The notes beneath the pieces are model-generated. The model was not told the DNA's origin. It saw nothing but the letters and a program-made list of their open reading frames with translations, and did not search any database. 64,000 nucleotides of DNA from Bradysia coprophila (taxonomy: Eukaryota > Arthropoda > Insecta > Diptera > Sciaridae), in contig NW_023503456.1 of the NCBI RefSeq assembly GCF_014529535.1, positions 2,306,133-2,370,132 on the forward strand, given 5' to 3'. A program made the translations under genes and the position numbers. Shown here one piece after another: positions 48,548 to 60,200 of the stretch (its first letter is position 1; every line of letters starts with the position of its first letter).

Positions 48548-51500
48548 TCATTCCGATGTCTCTCTGCCGCCCGATGTCTCCGATTGTGATAGGCCACGCA
48601 CCGACGACAGAACACTTTCGCCCGAAAACAAATGCTCATCCTTTGCCGTGTGACCGATGTCATGGGCCGCAACGAATTTCTCCGATTCGCTGGACTGATT
48701 TAGACGATTCGGTGTTGAGGTTCGAAGCGTTGCCTGCTGATGCAACGACGAATCGCTGGACATGGTCAACAACGATTTCAGGAACTGATCGGTCAACGTT
48801 GAACTGTCGGACATTGAGCTCGATGAACTCATCTGGCTCCGTTTCAGCAGTTCTCGCGCTAAGAAATCGCGAATGTTCAGCGGGTTTCCGTTAATTCGAT
48901 CGCCGGGCGAACTGCCACCGCTAAGTGTCGGTGCAGCGATTGGTGTGGATTTGATAGATGACGAACTGGATTCCAGATTCTGAGCGGTCGATGTTTTCTT
49001 CAGCATTGCGCTTGCCCAATTCAAACCGATGCGATTGAAGTCCTTGGCTAATATGTCGCTGGACGTTGACGATGATATCAGTTTCGAGTCGCTAGTCGAC
49101 GAAGCGTCTGCTCGTTCCATTAATCGTCGTTGCTTCATTTCCTTCTCCACATCGATGAATTCGGTAAATGTCCCGGTGTTTGTCGACTGTTCGTTGTTCG
49201 TCCTGTCCTTGGGATGCGTTCTGTCGAACTTTCGATAATTCAAATCGGTTTCGCTCAGACATGTCACTTCCAGCATTTTCTTCAAAATCGTTTCACTGTA
49301 ACTGACATCGCTGGACGCATCAACGGACTCAATCTCTTGCATTTTCGCGTATTCCGCAAATGTTGGAAATCTGGTGTATGGAGTCGGCACCGGCGAGCCA
49401 CTGGTTTCATTTCGTGTCGACTGATTGAGTCGGGATGCGGCCGACGTTTCAACTTCATTGATCGTGGAAAGATCGTGCGGTTGAAGTTGTTCGGTGTCAA
49501 GCTGCGGACTGTATCTGGGGAGAATAAATTGGTCTATTAGTTACCGAGGCCGATCGTGAAATTGTGAATTCGTCCGTTACCTTTTCAGAGAAATCGGTGG
49601 CTTCGCTGGCTTTCTCACTCCGGTTTCCACTGATTTTCGGACAGCCTCTTCAGGTGCCGCCAATGGATCGCCTCCCACAAATGGTGGATCAGCACCCAAG
49701 ACTTGCGTAAACTGAGACGGCGTTGACTTTTCCGCCAGCTTAATGTCCGGACTGATGCGAAAATCGGTGGATGTAACTGGCCGACTTGAACCGATTCCAC
49801 TGTCTCGGCTGAAGCTTATGCCAATTTGCTTGGTGCTCATCAAGTTCTTCGCCTCTTCGTTGACAAATTGACCCGGAGAACTTTGAACGTCGGACGCTTG
49901 ACTCGACCGATCATTTTCATCTGGCTGTTTAGATGTTGGCTTGGATGCTGTGACGAAGTCTTTGTATTCGGTTAAATCAAAGTCCTTGCCACTCGACGAA
50001 TGGCTGCTCTGGGCAGATGACAAAGTCTTTTCGAGCAATCTCTGTTTGTCCTGTCGCACTTGTTCAATCTGCTTCGTCAGATTGGCGATTATCCGTTTCG
50101 AATTCTCAGGAATGTTGGCAACTTCTACAGCATTGCCACCATGACCGATGGAATCCGATTGCGACTTACTTCTGTGTGTCACTTTCTTCGATTTTTCCGG
50201 CGTTTTTGCTGCTACATTGGAATGATGATGCCTGTTTGCGTGTCTGTTCGTTTGTGCTTGCCGTTCCTCTGATGGTGTGACCTCCCGTTCCTTTGTTCCC
50301 GTATGCTTTGTTGTAGTCACGACTTTCGTCGCCGTCTGCCTCTTAGGTTGTTTAAACGAGTCGTCGACTTCTTTTACCAACCGAAGACTGTCATCGATTT
50401 TCGCTTGAACTCTGCTCAAGTGGCTGGCATCGATAACCGATCTGTTTTCGGCCACTTCAATCACTGAGTCAGACGGTGTTGTTATGCTTGAACCCGTGCT
50501 AACGCCCAATTGATCAACAGACTTCTGAGACATACCCAACAGTCGTGTAATGTAGTGAGCCAGCGGTGTCTGCTCAAGTGGTTTGGTTCTTTCATTCGGT
50601 TGCGTCGATGATTTTCTGGCCAGCGCATCTGCCTGATTCGATAAAACTTTCGTAAAGTCGGTGTGAAAAGTTGCTGGCGGACTTCGGTAAGCAGTGGATG
50701 CCGACGATACCACGGATGTCTTACGTTCGCGTTGACCGACAACGATGTGAGCGTCCGCATTCTTCGGATTGCTTGACTTTCGTATTTTCGCACCGTTTTT
50801 CACTTCGATCAAAATTTTCACAGGCTCCGGATCGTCGCGGGACCCTATCGTTTCGCTGGTTACCGACTCGAATGTATTATCATTTCGCGATGCTTTCGCC
50901 TGTTCCTTACGAAACAATTCTCGTATCTTCTTCTCCAATTTCATCTCCTGCGACTGTTCACGCAGGTTCAACGGTTCGGTGCGCTCTCTTGTGTCGCCAT
51001 TCTCTTTGTTCGCTAGAGGATCGTGCAGAATTTCCTTCTGCTCCGTTTCGACTTCCAAAACCGACCGATAAAATGGTTCCAAATTGAGGCTGCTGTTGCG
51101 CACAATTTCCTCCATCAATACCTTACGCAGACCATCGAGTCGGGTCAACAATGTCACCAGCCTTTTCCGTTTGTCACCATCCGGACCGTCTTTGCATTGC
51201 TTGATGTCTTTAACCAGTTTCCTGGAGCGATTGTCCACGTATCCCAGCAAAATCGACGTGCAACTGTCTGATGAATCCAATGGATCGACGTACGGTCGTT
51301 GTTTGTCTGTCGGTGGCGATGCAGCCACATTCAGGTCAGACGAACTGCTGTGTTCATTGGTTCCGATCGGAGGACAAGTGATAACCACCGGTCGATGATG
51401 AATGTTCTCAAACGCACGATTCATACTTTGCTGTCGATTCCGAGCCAATTGGCTGATTCGATCTTCGGAGAATTGGTCCGGTGGCTGCAAATATTGAAAA

Positions 51501-54434
51501 ACTGAAAGCAAAAATCTCGAATCTGGTTGAGTCACCGTTCTTACCATTGCAAACGCTCGCAATCTATTCTCTTCCTTGCACAACGCATCCAGTTGCTTGG
51601 TGAGATTGTCATAGTCTTTGCGAACTTGGTTCCGTTGCAGTGATTCAATGGAGCGTTGCTCGGACTTCCGTCTGTAAGCAGAGAAAAACAAAAATAAGTT
51701 TGGCGTCGATCCGCAGGCGTACCTACAACAGCACATACTTCCATTCCTCCAACTGCTTGAACCGAAGTTCATCCATTTCGTTCTGGACACGTGCGGCTTC
51801 GTTAGCATCCATCGCCTGGTCCTGGGATTCTCGTACGACCATACCCGGAACAGCTTCGTATTCTTTGCCATACCGACTGAAATGATCGTAGAATTGAACC
51901 TTTTCGATTGATTCGGTTGTCACTTCCTTGGTTGTCTCTGGTGCCGGTTTATTTTTTAATATTCCCGGTATGTTGAATCTGGGAACGAATTCCCGTCGTT
52001 GCGGTGAGACGAATTTCGATGATGTGACGACATTCCGTGGTTTGACTACTTTGTTCGGTGAGATAACCTTTCTGGCATTTCCAACCACACTTCGTTGTGA
52101 ATTGAAACCTTTACTTCCCGCTGTGGGTAATTTTGGCACGAAACCTTTGGCCGATACGGGTGATCGTTGTACCGTAGATTTCGTTGGTTGTTTGGGCGAT
52201 TTCGGAGTGTACAACGGTTTCGCTTGAGGTGATTTTGGTGCATGGAACAGTTTTGGTTGAGGTGGTTTTGGTGCGTGCGACGGTTTCGACTGAGGTGATT
52301 TTTGTGAAGATGTGGAGTGGATTTCTGGCTGGACTGTAGCGAATTCACTTTCCAATATTTGATCGCACACATGTCTGGCGCGTCGACGCTCTTCTATCAA
52401 ATCGGAAACTTTTGTAAATCGGAACATCGAATGTTCCTTCGGTTTGTCTACCAATTCGTCTGCCAGGTGTTTCCCTGGGCTTCTTATCGAGGTGTCTCGG
52501 ACGGTGTCAACATTTTTGGCTATCACTTCATCATCAGATTCACTCTGCTGGTGATCGTCGTCATTCGACATTAATCGACTGACTTCTTCGGTGGCATTCA
52601 CTGTGTTCGGCCCAATTTCATGACCTGAAGAAAGATTCTGCTTTCGCTTAATCGCTCCACGCTCCTTCTTCCTAACATTCGCCAATCGTTCCTTATGCAG
52701 CGCATCCCGTCCACGCTGAACAGCAATTTTGCGATTTTTACGCTGCTGTTCGTTCTGCTGTTCGGTCAATTGATTTTCGCGTTCAGCGGCCACATGTGCA
52801 TCGCCCACATTGGACAGGCAATAGTAGTAGTCGGCCATTGTATTGTTCACGTGTTTTTCCTTCCACGACAGCAATTCCTTTCGTTTAATTTCTTCGACAT
52901 TTCGAAGTTGTCGATGCTTTTCGCGTGCCACTCGGTCACGTATTTGCGACGACAATTCTTTGGACTGTGTTCGCACCTGGTGAAATGGAAAGTTCGATTG
53001 ATAGTGGCGGTTTGAAGGGGATTAAGGGATTTTTGATGTGAAAATTGTCGACAATTAAATTTGCTATTGAAAACACTGCCTGATTTGTCGTACACTCTAT
53101 CCTAAACGGCACTCCCTACCTCCACCTACCAGATTCTTGAGCGATACGATCGTCTACAGTGAATTTACCCGGAAGAAATCGTAACATTCCACCGATGGTT
53201 AAATTTCATTTGATTAACAGCCAAAGTGGACGTTTAGATCTTGTAAAATCTAGAGGTCTGATTGATGTAATAATCGAGAAGAAAAAATTCAATCGGAAGT
53301 GGACTTCACCATTAAGAGCGATGATGTACCATTTGCAAATTTGTACCATAAATTTAGGCCCAAAGATATTCGTTTTTTGATGATTTCTTTGAACCAAAAT
53401 CTTTTTTTGAAAAAGTAAAACCATTAAAGTACGCAAAAATGTGTTACTTTTGAAGGAAAAATTGGTTTTATCCCGCTTGGAGAAACCTTCGCAAATTGTG
53501 TAAATTTATGCAATCTGTACAGGTTTCTCCAAGTGGGTGAAGCTATGTCTCACAGACCAATTTGTCCTTTGTAAGTAACATATTTTTGCATGCTTTAATG
53601 GGTTCACTCTCTCAAAAAAAGATTTTTGTTCAAAGAAATCATCATAAAGCGAATATTTTTCCGCCAAAATGTAGGCTACAAATTTCACGTAATCCAATCA
53701 GAAAGACAAACAAAAGGAAATTGCACTTTTCAATGGGCTAATGTAAAATGAACCAAAAATATTATCCAAGTAACGAACCATGTTCATGTGGGACAAACTG
53801 ATATGTAATGTTCAACTTTCGCATGGGACAAGCAATAAACAGTTTCGCCACTGTGCTTCGAAAATCATCCGTTCTTATGAAAGGCACACTAAAAATTCCG
53901 TAAGATGACGCATCCCACACACAAAAACAGCAAATTGCAAATATTAGTTGCAATGCAAAAAACCGTCTTTTTACGGAATTCATAATGCACGCATCAGTTG
54001 AAATGCAACAGGTAGCAGAAATGAGTAGAGCTTTAGGATCCGAAACTTGAGAATACCGCATTTGATTTGCGCAACTGATCCTCACCATAATAATTCAAAA
54101 ACTCAGAAGAAAATCTCGCAACAAATTTTAGAAATTCATTCCCGCACAGAGTGATTTATGGGGTAATTTCATGGTGTGAAACGAATGTTTCTATGGTGAA
54201 TTTACAGTGGACAAACAAAGAAAAGTTGAATGAACAGAAGTATAGATTTCCATTCAACAATGAAGAGGTCATTGCAACGAATCGCAACGAAAAAAAGAAA
54301 AATTAAAAAAAAAACAAAAGAGGAGACAAACCAACCTGTTCTAGCCGCAATTTTTTCCGGCGTTCCATTTCCTTCTTTTTAATTCCATCAAAATCACAAA
54401 AATTTATTTTATTACTTCGTCCACTTGCGGACAT
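48548..54434 (-). CDS. ana1: Ana1/CEP295-like centriole protein
   Basis: Minus-strand exons 54336-54434, 51739-52976, 51545-51671, 49581-51484 and 48548-49514 sum to 1444 residues. The N-terminus ERRKKLRLEQ, spliced to VRTQSKELSSQIRDRVAREK, corresponds to the conserved RRRKLRLLQVREQ region of CEP295. Next come a coiled, charged segment (NVEEIKRKELLSWKEKHVNN), a Lys/Pro repeat region (PKSPQAKPLYTPKSP and similar units), further coils, Ser-rich stretches, and a conserved-looking C-terminal block (GLNWASAMLKKT, NIRDFLARELLKRS). Ana1/CEP295 loads onto daughter centrioles and is required for centriole-to-centrosome conversion and centriole elongation. Exon joins 2-3 and 4-5 preserve frame. The 60-bp intron 51485-51544 is also open, so retention would add 20 residues. 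Family assignment rests on the N-terminus and architecture. Confidence 0.85.
53335..53687. repeat. Foldback MITE in Ana1 intron 1
   Basis: The arms, about 53335-53470 and 53545-53687, are imperfect reverse complements, including TGATGATTTCTTTGAACCAA with TTGTTCAAAGAAATCATCAT and GAGAAACCT with AGGTTTCTC. About 80 percent paired by eye, so an old element. Confidence 0.65.
53762..53983 (-). CDS. Small ORF with signal-peptide-like N-terminus (uncertain)
   Basis: 73 codons from the ATG at 53983, sense with Ana1 and inside its 1.36-kb intron 1. The product starts MNSVKRRFFALQLIFAICCF, a basic n-region followed by a hydrophobic core with Cys and Ala, resembling a signal peptide. The remaining 45 residues have one Cys and no recognised family. 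An in-frame ATG exists upstream at 54088. A fragment around 53813-53840 (core TTTCGCATGGGACA) also occurs at 413-440, which points instead to a dispersed repeat. Expression is unknown; chance is a realistic alternative. Confidence 0.2.
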   Translation of the reverse strand: MNSVKRRFFALQLIFAICCFCVWDASSYGIFSVPFIRTDDFRSTVAKLFIACPMRKLNITYQFVPHEHGSLLG

Positions 54435-55597
54435 AATCGTCGTCCTTTCTTTATCAATTCAGAAGAATCGAAATTTGTTTAAAATCTACGAATTTTGAAT
54501 ATTTGATAAAATTTTGTTGAAATGAACTGAGTGTATACAAACGGGTATGTGTGGATTACGATACAAAAAATTTCAAACTGTCAATTTGAGACGGCAAAAA
54601 ACAACAACAGCAACTCAGTGCTGTAGATCCCACTCTCGATATTTGATTCGACAATTTTCTGCTGGGACCGAATTGTCTCTATTGACGCTACAAATTTGCT
54701 GGTAGCCCTGGTAACGCTGGTAACAGACAGTGCCGACAGTGCCTATACCAACCTGAAAAATTTTACACAGTAGAATTGTCATTTTATACCGAGAGAGAGT
54801 AGACAGGTGTAGCGCGTTTTTTTATTTATTTATTTATATGGGCAAATTTGAAAGGTGATTTATAAATACAAAAATAGAAGAAGTTGTCTTTCGAATCCGT
54901 TCTTGTGTTTACTATCGCCTGGTCGATTTTTATATTTTTTTACTATTTACGCTCGCGGTGATACGTATTACAGTACAATGTGTATAGTGGCTGACTATTA
55001 TTACTGAGCCTAAAAATAATTTAATTTTCTTCTTAAAATAAACAATTTTTCATTTTGCAATTCCGTGTCATAATCCTCAATTTTCCATGCGTCTGTTTTA
55101 TTGTCATATGAATCGTTTTCATTGAGTGCGACATATCGTTTTAGTAGTTATTTATGCAACTCAGCATCATAATGTTCGCAAACGCTACGAACTTTTTAGA
55201 TGCCTCTATTGCACGAATCCCGATGTCATAATAGTTGTTTATGAATGTGTGAATGTATTTTATCGCAGTAGGTGACACTCGAGGCGATGCCGAGGTTGAC
55301 AAACATAGTGTGCGATAAAATATCAGCACATAACTCGTGTTTAATACCAAGTTTTGCGCAATTCAGTGAGCGAATTCAGCGCGGTGCGCGGATATAAACA
55401 AAACATAAAAACCCAAATTTTCACTGAAACTAAGCCTGTTATTCACTGAATGACTTATAACAACAATTGTTGCAACAGATATTACTTCATTTCAGACGTG
55501 AATATATGATTATGATGTTGATTGCAATAAAAAAACCTTGTAAATTGTGCACTAGTCGGATTTCTTAAAAATTTCCCACCAATACAGTATAGACTAA
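54435..55597. other. Ana1 upstream region and spacer
   Basis: Holds the Ana1 promoter. A TTTATTTATTTATTTA run at 54821-54838 resembles the 3' tail of a minus-strand LINE, but no RT sequence is attached. Nothing else recognisable to 55597. Confidence 0.4.
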
Positions 55598-55738
55598 TCG
55601 CCCAAAACCACTTACAGTGGAGGTATGACGCAAGTCCTGTTATCCACTTACAAAAGAACTGATATCGGTGTAGGTGACGCTTACAGATTCGACACGCCAA
55701 AAGGTATGCGTCACAAATGGCAGCTGATGAGGAAAGCA
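55598..55738 (+). repeat. TGACGCAAG repeat family, copy C
   Basis: Almost identical to 14143-14285, from CCACTTACAGTGGA to GGCAGCTGATGAGGAAAG. It runs directly into the inverted repeat at 55739-55985. Confidence 0.75.
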
Positions 55739-55985
55739 CGCGAAAGTTTTATCAACAAAAATCTTACCCGAAAAATTTTAGGAAGAAAATTATAATAAAA
55801 AAGTATTCGTCACAAGTAACAGATGTTGAGAAAGGAAAATTTTTAAAATTGTGAAATATATTCCTTTAAAGAATGGAAAAAACGAAGAAAGCCGAATTAT
55901 CTGCCACTTGTTGACGCAAACTTTTTTATTATAATTTTCTTCCTAAAATTTTTCGGGTAAGATTTTTGTTGATAAAACTTTCGCG
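55739..55985. repeat. Element with perfect about 64-bp inverted ends
   Basis: CGCGAAAGTTTTATCAACAA at 55739 onward is exactly mirrored by the sequence ending at 55985; pairing extends about 64 bp through AATTTTAGGAAGAAAATTAT. The interior contains TCGTCACAAGTAACAGATGT, a diverged piece of the TGACGCAAG family. Perfect arms suggest recent origin. Confidence 0.75.
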
Positions 55986-56039
55986 AATAAAATACTTTGT
56001 AGTTAGTAGGAGCGGAGGGGGAAAAGTCAAAAAAGTTGT

Positions 56040-56216
56040 GTATAGATGTTCCTCAGTCCTGCGGAAAATTTTTTTGTCAAATTTTTTAGTGTGAATGGAC
56101 TTGCGTCACGGCCCTTCACTAACGTAGGGCCATGATCCTCAGTCCTGCGCAATTTTTTTTGTCACATTTTTCAGTGTGAACGGACTTGCCCTTCACGAAC
56201 GTAGGGCCATGATCAT
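56040..56216. repeat. Two-copy tandem duplication, about 95 bp
   Basis: Two units share CCTCAGTCCTGCG, AATTTTTTTTGTCA, AGTGTGAA and CGTAGGGCCATGATC. The second has lost TGCGTCACGG-like bases. Contains GGACTTGCGTCACG, the word typical of the neighbouring repeat family. Confidence 0.65.
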
Positions 56217-56319
56217 TTGAAAGGGTTAACCCAATCGGCAACACTGTGGTAAATTTTTTTAAACAATGGTTATTTATGGCATCGAGTGAAAAGTATTTTA
56301 TTAGGTTCTTGATGGACGT

Positions 56320-56440
56320 GCGTCATAATCCACATTGTGAGCCTAACATACTTTGCACAGAGATTCATACAACGATCTATGCAACAGAGGCATGTAAAGT
56401 TTGCAGATTCTGCACATTATGATGCTGAGTTGCATAAAAG
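56320..56440 (+). repeat. Dispersed repeat, second copy of 2028-2145
   Basis: Matches 2028-2145 in the same orientation (ACTTTGCAC, GATTC, CAACGATCTATGCAAC against CAACAATTTATGCAAC, ATGCTGAGTT). Unclassified and non-coding. Confidence 0.45.
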
Positions 56441-57237
56441 TTTTTTTTGCACTCTAACCCTGCGTGTAAAATCTTTCTCATTACGATATTACAAACAAGG
56501 AAGAATCCGTCCAATTCCGCCACAGAATGGCATATTTTGCTACAGATCAGAATTTGAATCAATCCATCCCCAACCACAGAACTATGTTCCCAATATGAAG
56601 CAATGACTGCTGATCACCTTAGCTGTCAACTTTTGGGAACATTCAGAAGAAAAATCTAACTTGACAAAAACAAAGAGTTTTTTCATAAAAACTCATGAAA
56701 AAGAAAATTGTTTCAGAAGTTGACACTTCTGCATGTTGCACGTTGTACTTATATTCTTCAGGCAATAGTCACTCAATAGGTCTCTTCAAAGTGCAGATGG
56801 AAAGTGCAGTTTACTGTCAAACGTCATCCACAAAGCGATAACCTCAACGATTTTCTATACATTTTGTCAACAATTTTGTTTGATTATTTTGGCTTTATAT
56901 GACGATTGACATTTCGATGTTGCACTTGGAACAGTAGGAATAGGGGTAATAGGTAATAGGAAATTCGCAAGTCCACTGAGTGATTTTAGGTCAGCAAACG
57001 TTGGAAACAATCGGTGTGATATTGCTAGAGAACTGCCTTGAACAGACCTATTACTCGGAATCAATTCTGATTTCGTTTCATTGAATGGTATTTCCTTGGC
57101 TCGGGTTAATCTAGTGCGAGGAAATTCCTTCATAGATGAACCTTGTTCGTTGAATAACTATTTTTTTAACGACTTTTTTCAGTTGTTACATTTTATGTAT
57201 GGTATAACGAACTAAGCCAGCCAAACGAAAACTTACT
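56441..57237. other. Upstream region of the TMEM216-like gene
   Basis: No gene recognised. CGTCATCCACA at 56823 echoes the inverted repeat at 20748-20840. The promoter of the downstream gene should be in the last few hundred bases. Confidence 0.35.
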
Positions 57238-60200
57238 ATGGTGAACGTTAGCCTGTCGTACGAGATCCTACTGTAAGTATTGAAATTTTCGTATGCCGTT
57301 GAACATGCTACTAACTGTTGCTTCTTCCTATCTTTATTATCACCGCAGGTACCTAAATTCATTCTATTTCGGTATGTTTGGCAGTTGCGAATTCGCAATG
57401 GGAGTTTTGAAGGCAATAAACTCGTCCTACTTGAAATATACACCCCAGCAACTGCAGCAGGACGTCTGTATACTGGTTGCAACACTAATATTAGAAACGA
57501 TTCGAGTCTATTTGGGGAGGAAAGGTTCTCTGAGCGAACACGGTAAGTATTTTGTGTTGTTGTTGTTGTTGGTGATTACATAGCACTGAACCAAGCACTA
57601 GAACAGATTATTTTAACGGAAATTTAGCCTCTCTTGGAAAATCTGTTATACTGCTTGATTCAGATGCTATGGTGATTATGATTTACAGAGAGAGAGAGAT
57701 AGACGTTTCATATGTATGTTGTGGGAGCGACATATGTTTTTTTAGTTTTATTGACGCATGTGGGGTGCATTTATTATTTAGCGTGTTATGCGTTCATTAA
57801 CACGATAATAGTTGTGTAACCCACAACAACGAAACAAAAATAATTTATTTTATGGCCGTCCGAAGTACTGGTATTACAACTTTTAGCTTTCTATGCTGTT
57901 TTGATTGTTTTCAGACGACTCTGAAAAGTGAACCATATGAGCATTGTAAGGAGGGGAAAACTAGACTAAGAAATCTTGTCCAACCCACTACTAGAAAATA
58001 GTGCCTGTCCCAGTATCATGGGCGCGCGTTAGCATAGCTAGTTCCAGCTAGTAATTATGAATAGTGATTGGTAAATGTCGGAAAAAGTGTTTTGGTGGAT
58101 TTGGGTTATTTTCGACATGAGTGAGGTGTTCCAATCGAGGGGGAAACCACTATTTTTTGATTAACATGGTTAATCAGCTAATCTGTTAATCAGAAACATA
58201 AGTTTTGTGAATCCAAACGGTTAATCGGTGATTAAAATTGATTAACCGCTATATTTCACGTTTATTTGTAGTTTTGGGCCAATCCCCTTGGTCAAATGCT
58301 GGTAAATCACCAATTCATCATCATGTTAATCACTGGTTAATCATGTTAATCACATCAATAAAAAAGAGTGGTTTCCCCCTCGGTTCCAATATTGGTTCCT
58401 AAATTTTGGGATGACAGATGATTCCTCTGGCACTTCCTAACTTCCATCGAATTTTTCGATGGATTTTGGCTCTTTTCGATAAAAGTGAGGTTTTCCAAGG
58501 TTGGTTCCTAAATTTTGAGATGACAGATGATTCCCCATGCACTTCCTAACTTCCATCGAATTTTTCGACGGATTTTGGTTATTTTCGATAAAAGTGAGGT
58601 GTTCCGAGGTTGGTTCTTCAATTTTTGGGATGACAGATGATTCTTCTGGCACTTCCTAACTTCCATAGAATTTTTCGACGGATTTTGGTTATTTTCGATA
58701 AAAGTGAGGTTTTCCAAGGTTGGTTCTTCAATTTTGGGATGGCAGATGATTTTTCTGGCACTTCCTAACTTCCATAGAATTTTTCGACGGATTTTGGTTA
58801 TTTTCGATAAAAGTGAGGTGTTCCAAGGCTGGTTCTTCAATTTTGGGAAGACAGATGATTCCTCTGGCACTTCCTAACTTCCATAGAATTTTTCGATGGA
58901 TTTTGGCTCTTTTCGATAAAAGTGAGGTTTTCCAAGGTTGGTTCCTAAATTTTGAGATGACAGATGATTCCCCATGCACTTCCTAACTTCCATCGAATTT
59001 TTCGACGGATTTTGGTTATTTTCGATAAAAGTGAGGTGTTCCGAGGTTGGTTCTTCAATTTTTGGGATGACAGATGATTCTTCTGGCACTTCCTAACTTC
59101 CATCGAATTTTTCGATGGATTTTGGCTCTTTTCGATAAAAGTGAGGTTTTCCAAGGTTGGTTCTTCAATTTTGGGATGACAGATGATTTCTCTGGCACTT
59201 CCTAACTTCCATAGAATTTTTCGACGGATTTTGGTTATTTTCGATAAAAGTGAGGTGTTCCGAGGTTGTTTCTTCAATTTTGGGATGACAGATGATTCTT
59301 CTGGCACTTCCTAACTTCCATCGAATTTTTGGTTATTTTTGGATATTGGTTATTTTCGGTATAAGGTAGGTGGTTCCAAGATTAGTTCCTAAATTTTTAA
59401 TTGCATATTCGGATAGAATATCTTCTGAAACGTCGAAAAAACACTTTTTTGGAAAAAGTATGTTCCCGAAATTTCTCGATTTTCTCATTTTCGGATGGAA
59501 GATATATAGGAAATAAATTGCAACCAAATACCATAACAGAGATCAAACCAAACTTCCAAAACAACTGATATCAGTCAAAAACACTCAAAGAGTAGAAGTG
59601 ACGCAAGTCCCTGTGCTAAAAGTATGCTGCGCTTGTACGCAAAAAATGTCAAAGCAAAAATTAGGCCAAAAAAATCTAGAAGAGAAATTTTACCAAAAAA
59701 AAATTGCGTCACAAGTGGCAGATGTTGAGGAAAGTACTGTTAAGATTTATTTATTTATTTATTCTTTGGTTTTAGTGTCTACTTAAGTAAGCTGACATAG
59801 TTACAATCATCGTCATCATCACAATCAATACAATCAAAAATTAAACACTAAATCAACCTAGCTTTTTAGCTTCGTCAGTCAATCCGCACAGACACATCTA
59901 AGTCTACTTCAATTCCAATTTAAATTCATATTAACGTCCAAATCAATCAACCTTTCAAATTCAATTTACCTGTTCCCTTAAAAGCAATTCACTTCCACTA
60001 TATCACAGTCCTTTGCCATCTAACAATCTGGCAGTTTCAAAACTTCTTGTTTAAAGCGTGTAAACGGTAACGCCGGATCGACAACTGCCGCTGCACAATT
60101 GAATGCTTTGCACGCATTGTTGAGCGGAGAATTCCAACCATATTCTTCATATACTCCTCTGAATTTCTCAGTTGGCTATCTCCAGTATTTAAGTTCAGTT

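Noticed and set aside
49130..52574. Several plus-strand frames opposite Ana1
   Set aside because: They are antisense shadows of Ser- and Lys-rich coding sequence with no motifs of their own.
58437..59307. Minus-strand frames of 71-120 codons as a repeat protein
   Set aside because: They follow the 109-bp DNA repeat exactly, shift frame between units and lie in an intron.
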